Shown here piece by piece: positions 29,706-36,689 of a DNA stretch of 36,689 nt. This stretch comes from an uncultured Bacteroidales bacterium. Its GTDB lineage: Bacteria > Bacteroidota > Bacteroidia > Bacteroidales > Paludibacteraceae. Numbering within the stretch: position 1 is the stretch's first letter; every line of letters begins with the position of its first letter. The stretch lies in NCBI GenBank assembly GCA_937910305.1, contig CALEPS010000055.1, positions 1 through 36,689 on the forward strand, read 5' to 3'. Under the pieces are notes generated by a model, which worked only from the letters and a program-made list of their open reading frames with translations, did not search any database and was not told the origin of the DNA. A program made the position numbers and the translations under genes.

Positions 29706-32700
29706 TTAGATGTGATTAATTTTTCTATCATTAATAATAAAGTTAATTTCTTCCTCAGTAAGATTGTATACATTGAATACTGCATTATCTACGTCATTGT
29801 CTGATGCCTGATTATAGATACGTTTATATATAATATTAGTCAGTGATTTAGGAAAATCTAATTTTAGCAACGTCTTTTCTAAAGTAGTTACATACAATTG
29901 AATACCTCCGCCTTGAACTTCAGCTTCTGTCGTTAATTTTAGATACCAATCAAAAAGTTGGCTATTCATTATACCTACAAATTGAATTAAGCAATCTTTA
30001 TTACCTGTCATAATGTCTACTGCATTGTTACAAATATATTTTCTCTCGTCGAAACAAAAGTTAATGTTACACCCTATTATTTTCCACATTACTTTAGGCT
30101 TGTTAAAATCGTCCATATAAGCACAGTTACGAAGATTATATGGGGTGTCCCCTTGGTCTTCTCGTTTCTGAATATTATCCCAGTATTTATCAAGGTGTTC
30201 TTTCACTGCGGGGTAGTCTTTGATGTCTATTGGCGGATACTGACCTCTAACGCCATTATGGGTGTTAATTAGCCATATACCAGCCCAATCGAACCCGTAT
30301 TTCTTTATATCTCTACCGCGAAGAATAGGTCGTATTAAATCGGCTGTTCTTCTACGTTCATCTTCATCGCGGCAATTAGATAGAATTTCCTCTCTCTTTT
30401 CTGTTGATATTATGAATGCGTCGTTATATCCAGTCTTTATACCATAGTTAATTTGTATATCCCAATCCTTTAGTGGTGTCCCAATAGATTCTATTTTATT
30501 CTTGATAGATTGCTCTATTTCAGAAAGAATAACCCAACTATCTGCATTAATAAAACCTGATATTGTATGATGTTTGCTTACAAAATCACCTAGGTCTTTT
30601 ATGCAATCTTTGTTTTGTCCTTTTGCTTCTACGCAGATTGTATGTTTCTTATTCGTGTTTTTTTGGAAAAGCAGAATATTTGTATCTACGGTTGCACTAT
30701 CAAATATCTTGACGCCAGCAAAATCGATTAATAGTTTGGGATCTGTATTGGAAGAGAAAAATAAACGAGTTTTCTCTCCATATCCAGCACGCATCCATTT
30801 ATTAGAAGTAATGTAGCACAAATGCCCTTCCGCTTTTAATAATTGATGTCCTCTTTCGTAAAATAAGCAATAAATGTCAGCTCCTCGTTCATATGTATTA
30901 TAATGACCATCTACGTAATAATCAGCGAACTTGATATCATATTCTTTACCTTTTTTGTCAATGCCTTTTTTCCCTGTACTCTTTTGCAATTGTATATACG
31001 GTGGATTACCTATCACTATATCGAAGCCTTGCTTTGAAGGTCGATTGAACACATCGGCAAACCAAGTGTGCCATAAGAAGAAATCTGTATTAGCGGCAAT
31101 ATCATATTGCTCAGGAAAATCTACTCGGATATGCTGCTCGTGGAGTTGCTGATTTACATTATCTTTTATTTGCTGACGCAAACGAGTTTTGATTTGATGA
31201 TCAGTAGTCAAGAAATAGTCATCCAGATGCTTGCGTAACGTCTTTCTGAGAATATCCAATTGATCATCAAACATAGAAACCTGTAATGCTTCGTGCTGCT
31301 CTTTTTTGTTTTGTGTGAGCGTAGATAAATCGACTCCCTTATATTGCTCTAAGAGTGAGTTGCCCTGCATAAACTTATAATCAAAGTTTGGCAATGCCTC
31401 CGGTTCTTCCAAATCAACTACAATACTCAGCCAGAAACGCAAACGGGCAATGTCTATTGCTCCTTTCTCTATATCTACTCCATAGATGTTGTTTTGGATG
31501 ATTTCTTTCTTTAGCAAATAACGCGGTTCGCCCTTACGCAAGGCATCATTGACAGCTGTACGACAAGCCATCAATAAGTTAAGTAATCCCATTGGAAAAG
31601 CTCCTGAACCGATTGCAGGGTCACATATCTTGACATCACGAAGCGACTCATCCAAGTCAATCAGTTGCTTATCGTCGTACTGCTGAATGCGTTTGACCGT
31701 CATTTCAGGATCGTTCACGAATGCTCTAATCGCTTCCTCAAAATTTTCCTGGCGTTGTTTATTCACTTCACTTTTCTTACGGGCTTCATCAATCAAATAT
31801 GCAGTAAGAGCCTCCTTACACATGTAATCGACAATCTCTTTGGGTGTATAGAAAGCACCTTTATCCTTGTTATCCTCCAACAGGTTCTCGAAGATTTTGC
31901 CAAGCATTTCGGGGTCAACTCCAATCTCTCGATCTAATGGGTCGGATTCATCTATGGTGAAATTGTATCTGTCGAAGAAGTCAAAGATTCCACAAGCATC
32001 GCTATAATACTCATCGTTTGGTTTGCGGACTTTATCTTCTTTTCCCGGATTAGAGAAGAAATAAGAAGGTAGTGGCAGACTGAGTTTATCCAACTCATCA
32101 CACTCAAACAATCCTCCGTTCAGATATGGGAAATCCTTCCATTCATTATAGAGAGTCATATCCCAGTGCTCTTGATGGAATAGTACTTCACGGGCATCTT
32201 TTGGAGTATTAAAGACCCCAAAGAAAAGCGGTTCTAGGACTTTATCCAAGAAATCGTATTTCTGTTCTTCCGTGCAGGAGTTAAATAACGTATGGGTATA
32301 ATGAATATCCTCTTTGAGCCATGCTTTATTTTGGAGGAACTGGATGAAGACAAGTCGTCCCATCAGTTTCTTGATATAGTCGCGTGCGTATTTCTCTGCC
32401 AATTCCTTATCGCCCTTTGCATACTCTACAAAACCATCTATCAGATTGTCCTCAAACCTAACAAAGTTCACAAGGTCTTGATAGAAATTGCGATATTCAT
32501 TGAAGAACTCATCAGAAAGCGTTTCTACGGAGAATGCTTTTTCCAGATTGATTGCAGTTAGATCCTGCTTTTGCAATCCTTCAAACCGCTCAGCCAAGGT
32601 GCGACACGGATATTGCTTTCCGCAAAGATAGGTATAGCGTTTCGCATTCGTAGAAGCCACATTGGACTCGCGTTTCTCCAGATACGAGAAACGCCATGAG

Positions 32701-33050
32701 CGATTTGCAGGGTCTTCATAGTGGAATACGATAAATGCACCTTCAAATTTCTCCACATACTGACGAATCAACATCTGGATACCTTTGCGTGCACGGTGGA
32801 TATGACATCTGCTATCAAGCGTTACATCAAAAACCTTAATGTCCATGCCCATTGCAGGCAAAGTTGCAACATGCTTAATCTTTTTAATGCGTGATTGTGC
32901 TGCTTTCTCTTTTGCGTCTCTTGAGAGAGTAATCTCATCATAACCAGGATCAAAGGAACCGAAAATAGGCACAAGCACATCATTCAGCAATGAGTCAATG
33001 TCGCGAAAATCAGCATTGAAATAATCTTGGATAAATTGTTTGTCAAGCAT
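29706..33050 (-). CDS. Type IIG/PglX-like DNA adenine methyltransferase with an invertible specificity region
   Basis: The 1114-residue protein has a large N-terminal domain (CHIHRARKGIQMLIRQYVEKFEGAFIVFHYED) and an N6-adenine methyltransferase core. Motif I is KICDPAIGSGAFPMGLLNLL at about residue 475, with IYGVDIEKGAIDIARLRFWL next, and motif IV is DIVIGNPPYIQLQ at about 680. A C-terminal TaqI-type specificity region begins RPILRGRDIKKYG at about 905. That region is exactly the part inside the outer inverted repeat. It is nine bases behind the PLD-SNF2 helicase gene, so the two form one operon. Whether it also cuts DNA is not clear; no PD-(D/E)XK motif was identified with certainty. It resembles PglX of BREX and type IIG enzymes, but BREX partner genes are not in view. 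Confidence 0.88.
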   Translation of the reverse strand: MLDKQFIQDYFNADFRDIDSLLNDVLVPIFGSFDPGYDEITLSRDAKEKAAQSRIKKIKHVATLPAMGMDIKVFDVTLDSRCHIHRARKGIQMLIRQYVEKFEGAFIVFHYEDPANRSWRFSYLEKRESNVASTNAKRYTYLCGKQYPCRTLAERFEGLQKQDLTAINLEKAFSVETLSDEFFNEYRNFYQDLVNFVRFEDNLIDGFVEYAKGDKELAEKYARDYIKKLMGRLVFIQFLQNKAWLKEDIHYTHTLFNSCTEEQKYDFLDKVLEPLFFGVFNTPKDAREVLFHQEHWDMTLYNEWKDFPYLNGGLFECDELDKLSLPLPSYFFSNPGKEDKVRKPNDEYYSDACGIFDFFDRYNFTIDESDPLDREIGVDPEMLGKIFENLLEDNKDKGAFYTPKEIVDYMCKEALTAYLIDEARKKSEVNKQRQENFEEAIRAFVNDPEMTVKRIQQYDDKQLIDLDESLRDVKICDPAIGSGAFPMGLLNLLMACRTAVNDALRKGEPRYLLKKEIIQNNIYGVDIEKGAIDIARLRFWLSIVVDLEEPEALPNFDYKFMQGNSLLEQYKGVDLSTLTQNKKEQHEALQVSMFDDQLDILRKTLRKHLDDYFLTTDHQIKTRLRQQIKDNVNQQLHEQHIRVDFPEQYDIAANTDFFLWHTWFADVFNRPSKQGFDIVIGNPPYIQLQKSTGKKGIDKKGKEYDIKFADYYVDGHYNTYERGADIYCLFYERGHQLLKAEGHLCYITSNKWMRAGYGEKTRLFFSSNTDPKLLIDFAGVKIFDSATVDTNILLFQKNTNKKHTICVEAKGQNKDCIKDLGDFVSKHHTISGFINADSWVILSEIEQSIKNKIESIGTPLKDWDIQINYGIKTGYNDAFIISTEKREEILSNCRDEDERRRTADLIRPILRGRDIKKYGFDWAGIWLINTHNGVRGQYPPIDIKDYPAVKEHLDKYWDNIQKREDQGDTPYNLRNCAYMDDFNKPKVMWKIIGCNINFCFDERKYICNNAVDIMTGNKDCLIQFVGIMNSQLFDWYLKLTTEAEVQGGGIQLYVTTLEKTLLKLDFPKSLTNIIYKRIYNQASDNDVDNAVFNVYNLTEEEINFIINDRKINHI
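30315..30336 (-). repeat. Outer inverted repeat, right copy (22 bp)
   Basis: Reverse complement of 28750-28771, within the methyltransferase gene at codons about 905-912. Confidence 0.9.
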
Positions 33051-33059
33051 ATTGTGTTA

Positions 33060-36000
33060 TTATTTAGATTCTTTGTTAAGGCCGAAATAGATATATGGTT
33101 TTCCATGACGCTCAATCATCTGTCGGTTGAGAGTCTTAAGTTCTTCTTCAACAATGGCATTCACCCGCGCCATTTTCTCCTCATCGGAGGACTCAAAGAG
33201 GGAAAGTTGAATATCTTTATACTGCTGTTCCAGACGACATACTTTGCGCGCAAGAGCTACATCGCCTTTTCCAATAATGGTTGAAGCGATATTCAGACGC
33301 TGTTTTGCCTCGGGCGACAAGCCGGCTGTACCAATAAAAGTGCGAATAAAGCCTCTTGCCGCAGTAATGAATTTGTTCTGCGATGCAGCTGCCTTTGTCA
33401 ATTTGTGGGTATAGAGATTATATGCGTCCAAAGCTATTTGTTCTTTGGCTTCGTTACGAGCTATATTAGCAGATGCTGTTTCCAGAGTACAAGCACATTG
33501 CTGGAACATCTCCAAACAGGGAATAATTATTCCTTGCGGAGCGTCAGAGGAAATACGCACATACTGACTGCTCGCCATATTCAAATCGGTCTTGACTACA
33601 AACAACGAGTCGCTGACTTCCGATTGGAACGAGGAATATATAGGAGCCTCCACAGAGTTGATGTATTCAAAGCGCTCTGGATATTCCTGTTTATATGTAT
33701 GAAGTTCGGTAATGTACTTGGTGAACGGAGTTTCTTGTCCGTCAATCAACTTCATATACGCTACATGAGAGATTTGTTCTTCGTCCGAGTAAATGCGGTT
33801 ATCTTCGCCAAACAGCGTGTGGAATGACTGCAACTTCGTAAACGCACGCTGAACAAGATTCAAAGTGTCATTACCTTCTGAGGAGGGGAAGAAATTATAT
33901 ACATATACTTCTTTCTCCATTGAGCCGATTCGGTTGACACGTCCGATGCGCTGAATAAGGCGAGTAGAGTTCCACGGTGTGTCGTAGTTAAGAATGGTGT
34001 TTGCACGATGCAAGTTTACACCTTCAGCCAAAACTTCAGTAGTGACAATTGCATCATAGTCGTTCAGCCACTCTCCCTCATAATTGGCATCGAAATTAGC
34101 ACGAATGGTCTTCTCTTTCTCATTACGGTTGGCTGCTGTTATTTTTAGCACACGCTTACCGGCATCTTCCAGCGCATCGGCTATCTCATTAACAGTTGCG
34201 ATGGCTTCCGAGAAGACTACGAGTTTTTGCGGACGGTTCTTCTCTTTATCAAATAATTCAGTATAGATAGCTAGTTTGAATCGATCTAATTTCGGATCAG
34301 TGTGCTCATCTTTCCAACGCATAACCAATTCATCAATATAACGGACATCTTCTACCAACAAGTCGTAATACTTTGGGTTGAAATCAGAACGTCGATACTC
34401 TGCATTTTGATGCTTGGCATTGCGTCCTTCTTTGGTCAGTTTGGCTATCTTCTTGCGGATGTCCTCATAGCATTGCTCTTTTGTGTAATGAGCATTTCCG
34501 GACCGTTTCTGCTTCGCTTTCAAGTTTAATTCAGCATTTACATCAATGCTCGGACAGATAAAGATACAATCATCATCCCACATCTGAATCATATTACGGG
34601 TATAGCGTTGCAAGTTCTCTAATGACTCACGGAATGCAGTAATACTACTCTCCAAACGCTTAACAAGCAACATCTGCATGATACGTGCCAAATGAGAAGA
34701 TGATTTTTCCGGACTCATATTGCGACCGGAATAGCGTTTCTGCAATTCCGAATTGAGATACTCAGTAGCGCGATAACGCATATACACAATGCCCGGTTCG
34801 CCCAAGTTTATTGCTTCCGGTTTTGGAGCAATCAATTCCATGGAATCATAAAACAACTGTGAGAGCCTGCGATTCATCTTGTACTCAAGCTTTACCGGCC
34901 CCTTAATAACAGGAAAGTCCAAGTCTTCCTTGTAGTCGTTCTTTATATCAGTCCTTGTACGACGAACTAACAACTCTGCCAAGACTTTGTCATGGATATT
35001 CTGTGAGAGATAAATCAAAGCATTTTGGTTGGCTTGCTTCTCTTGTTCTCCTGTCGGGTGCTCGGAGATAATTTTGCGATAACGGTCACAGGCTTGGACA
35101 AAGAAATAATCCAGATTATGCCCTTCTACAGCCAGTGTACTCTCTTTCGGATGCCGTTGGAAGAGGTATATCTGATTACGCAAATCTTCAGGTGAGTTAT
35201 TCTGTATCGTTGCAGAAAGAAGCCCTATGTAAGGATAATATCCGGCTTGGAGATTAATCTCCTCAATCAAATCTTCAAGCATCTCATATTTCTGTGTACC
35301 TCTGTTGCGGAAGTTATGGCTCTCGTCTATTACAATTAAACCATAAGGCTCATGCTTCAGCTCCTCGGAGAAGTCTTCGGATTCTTCCTCTACGTCATCA
35401 TCGCCCTCTTCTACCAGCTTGCCAATACTACCGGTTGTGACAAAATCGACATATTGAGCAATCTTGTCTTCCTTATCTTCGTCAAATTGAGCAATCGTTT
35501 TCTCCCAAGAAGACTTGATAGCAGGTGGAACAATTATAAGCGCCTTGCGTGCGCGTCCTTCGTCTTCAGCCGTATCTAAATAGTATTTGAGCACAAGTAC
35601 ACCCACAATTGTTTTTCCAAGACCGACAACATCACCCAGCAAGAAACCTCCGTGTTGATGCATCACTTGATGACAAAGGATGGCTGCATCCATTTGGAAC
35701 TTGAATGGCTTTATCTTCTTTGGCAGATAGCTTTCTAAAACAGCCTCCATATCGTCATTAGTAAGTGCACCAAATTTATCATTCAGCAAGCGAATGTATG
35801 CTTCATACGGAGTAAGCGATGTTTCCTGCGGTTTTTCTGGAGGAAGTTCCTGAGTGATTTTTGCTGGTTTTAGCACTTGTTCAAGGTATTCTTTTTCCCA
35901 TGGTGTCGCTAACTCCCAAATCTCATCAAACCACTGATTATGTCCTTTGCAAGAGAGGTCGTCGGAATCGCTGAAATTAACTATTTGTTTGTTCGTCTCT

Positions 36001-36551
36001 AAATAGTTTAATTCACGGTTTCCTTTCTCTTTATCAAAATTCCTTAAACCCTGTTCTGTAAAATTGGAACTACCTATTATACCATAAGCATACTTTTCAC
36101 CTTCTGAAGAAACACCATTGAATATGTAGCATTTAGAATGTAGGAACTGAGGTCTCCCATCTGCATCTTTTTCATACTTTCGTATCTCAATCTTTCCTGA
36201 TTCACACCCCTTGAGCAAAAGCCTCAATGCATCTTGGTACTCGGGCTTGATATTTTCATTAAGGCGTTCCATATCTTGCTTCATGAACTCCTGCGGGAAC
36301 TTAGCATCGACAAGGGGTGTGAGAACTTGGTTGGCATACACAAACATCTCACGACCTATCACCAGCTTTAGTTTAGCATTTTCTTGCTGCAAGAAAGAAC
36401 GTAGTTCGTCCACAACCAAAGCAATACCGGGAATGTCCCAATAACCAGTAGCTATCTTTATCTCCTTCAATCCGACAGAAGAAATACAACGACGCAAGAT
36501 GCTGGTCATTGTTAAACTACTCTTAGAGTTATCAATCAGTGTGTTTTGCAT
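33060..36551 (-). CDS. PLD-nuclease/SNF2-type helicase fusion (restriction-defence protein)
   Basis: The 1163-residue protein starts with a phospholipase-D-like nuclease domain: LKEIKIATGYWDIPGIALV, FLHSKCYIFNG (HxK, about residue 134) and GIIGSSNFTEQGLRN with NRELNYL. An SNF2/superfamily-2 helicase follows, with Walker A GDVVGLGKTIVGVLVL (about 310), LIVIDESHNFRNRG (DESH, about 408), LLSATIQNN, KLVVFSEAIATV, and motif VI STRLIQRIGRVNRIGS (about 867). The C-terminal 250 residues are helical. Such PLD-helicase proteins accompany adenine methyltransferases in several defence systems (for example DISARM-like gene sets), where they would translocate on and cut unmodified DNA; that role is inferred. 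The next gene starts nine bases on. No promoter is evident in the 55-base gap upstream, so the gene at the right edge may share the transcript. Confidence 0.88.
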   Translation of the reverse strand: MQNTLIDNSKSSLTMTSILRRCISSVGLKEIKIATGYWDIPGIALVVDELRSFLQQENAKLKLVIGREMFVYANQVLTPLVDAKFPQEFMKQDMERLNENIKPEYQDALRLLLKGCESGKIEIRKYEKDADGRPQFLHSKCYIFNGVSSEGEKYAYGIIGSSNFTEQGLRNFDKEKGNRELNYLETNKQIVNFSDSDDLSCKGHNQWFDEIWELATPWEKEYLEQVLKPAKITQELPPEKPQETSLTPYEAYIRLLNDKFGALTNDDMEAVLESYLPKKIKPFKFQMDAAILCHQVMHQHGGFLLGDVVGLGKTIVGVLVLKYYLDTAEDEGRARKALIIVPPAIKSSWEKTIAQFDEDKEDKIAQYVDFVTTGSIGKLVEEGDDDVEEESEDFSEELKHEPYGLIVIDESHNFRNRGTQKYEMLEDLIEEINLQAGYYPYIGLLSATIQNNSPEDLRNQIYLFQRHPKESTLAVEGHNLDYFFVQACDRYRKIISEHPTGEQEKQANQNALIYLSQNIHDKVLAELLVRRTRTDIKNDYKEDLDFPVIKGPVKLEYKMNRRLSQLFYDSMELIAPKPEAINLGEPGIVYMRYRATEYLNSELQKRYSGRNMSPEKSSSHLARIMQMLLVKRLESSITAFRESLENLQRYTRNMIQMWDDDCIFICPSIDVNAELNLKAKQKRSGNAHYTKEQCYEDIRKKIAKLTKEGRNAKHQNAEYRRSDFNPKYYDLLVEDVRYIDELVMRWKDEHTDPKLDRFKLAIYTELFDKEKNRPQKLVVFSEAIATVNEIADALEDAGKRVLKITAANRNEKEKTIRANFDANYEGEWLNDYDAIVTTEVLAEGVNLHRANTILNYDTPWNSTRLIQRIGRVNRIGSMEKEVYVYNFFPSSEGNDTLNLVQRAFTKLQSFHTLFGEDNRIYSDEEQISHVAYMKLIDGQETPFTKYITELHTYKQEYPERFEYINSVEAPIYSSFQSEVSDSLFVVKTDLNMASSQYVRISSDAPQGIIIPCLEMFQQCACTLETASANIARNEAKEQIALDAYNLYTHKLTKAAASQNKFITAARGFIRTFIGTAGLSPEAKQRLNIASTIIGKGDVALARKVCRLEQQYKDIQLSLFESSDEEKMARVNAIVEEELKTLNRQMIERHGKPYIYFGLNKESK

Positions 36552-36606
36552 GTCTATTTATTTCTTTTTCTCTCTTGTTATTTTTTTGCCTTGCCGACTT
36601 GTCCTG

Positions 36607-36689
36607 TTATTTCTCAATTATCTCCCAATGACCACCTTTGTCCGGGCCTACGTGGCGGATATATCCAGACTCTTGCAATTGCTGTATAT
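36607..36689 (-). CDS. C-terminal fragment of an upstream gene, probably a winged-helix/ATP-binding protein (runs off the right edge)
   Basis: The last 26 codons visible, IQQLQESGYIRHVGPDKGGHW and EIIEK then stop, match the winged-helix C-terminus typical of AlbA_2/AAA-4 type ATP-binding proteins (LxxxGxIxRxGxxxxGxW). With so little sequence the identity is tentative. It lies 55 bases before the PLD-SNF2 helicase on the same strand and is probably the first visible gene of the same operon. Confidence 0.5.
   Translation of the reverse strand, partial: IQQLQESGYIRHVGPDKGGHWEIIEK

Larger units (their letters stand above)
28750..30336. other. Predicted invertible segment (about 1.6 kb) with a nested one
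   Basis: The segment is bounded by a perfect 22-bp inverted repeat. It contains silent cassette B (plus), the distal half-cassette C (minus) and the expressed C-terminus A (minus, methyltransferase residues about 905-1114). A second perfect inverted repeat of 23 bp (29004-29026 and 29668-29690) bounds an inner segment of 0.7 kb. Confidence 0.8.

Noticed and set aside
17851..33050. BREX system, because of a PglZ domain and a PglX-like methyltransferase
   Set aside because: The PglZ domain belongs to PorX (receiver domain first) 10 kb away in a core operon; no brxC, brxL or brxA/B is in the window.

Overview
The window looks like a chromosomal segment of a Bacteroidales bacterium. Upstream of about a dozen genes there are Bacteroidetes-type promoters (TTTG near -33, about 20 bases, then TAnnTTTG near -7). 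The gene set also fits: PorX, the glycogen synthase/DUF4270/panC cluster, fused SecDF, and small lipoproteins with an SC-type lipobox. No rRNA, tRNA or CRISPR array was seen.

Layout. 1-3699 (minus strand): the N-terminus of MutS2, a DciA-like DUF721 protein, a secreted glucosaminidase with LysM domains, and a GH43 glycosidase. 3700-4370: repeat-rich gap with a 157-bp inverted-repeat element and a tiny lipoprotein gene. 4371-10531 (plus): pckA, secDF, clpX. 10622-12851 (minus): DUF4270 lipoprotein and GT5 glycogen synthase. 13002-15102 (plus): panC and pdxB. 15053-21273 (minus): a tightly packed operon PASTA protein, RluD-type pseudouridine synthase, PorX, EEP-family phosphatase/nuclease and zinc-peptidase lipoprotein. 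21310-22240: two small lipoprotein genes in tandem, each behind a nearly identical promoter plus structured leader.

From about 22.2 kb the window becomes accessory. 22353-25256 holds six small unrecognised genes on the minus strand, three of which look like diverged paralogs, separated by long hairpin-rich gaps. Then come a 403-aa unknown protein, a REP-associated (RAYT/Y1) transposase fused to an extra C-terminal domain and surrounded by its own REP-like hairpins, and a small serine recombinase.

The most interesting locus is 28140-36689: a serine recombinase, an approximately 1.6-kb invertible segment and a two-gene restriction/defence operon (PLD-SNF2 helicase and a type IIG/PglX-like adenine methyltransferase). 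The methyltransferase's C-terminal target-recognition region lies inside a perfect 22-bp inverted repeat. The segment's other end carries a silent alternative recognition cassette in the opposite orientation. A second, nested, perfect 23-bp inverted repeat could swap the distal half of that silent cassette with a third half-cassette. The sequence therefore predicts three interchangeable specificities.

A second theme is that intergenic repeats (AT-rich tandem units, G/C hairpin units, C-run/G-run hairpins, REP hairpins) are found inside reading frames, always in frame. They are seen in the glucosaminidase, GH43, pdxB and the transposase itself.
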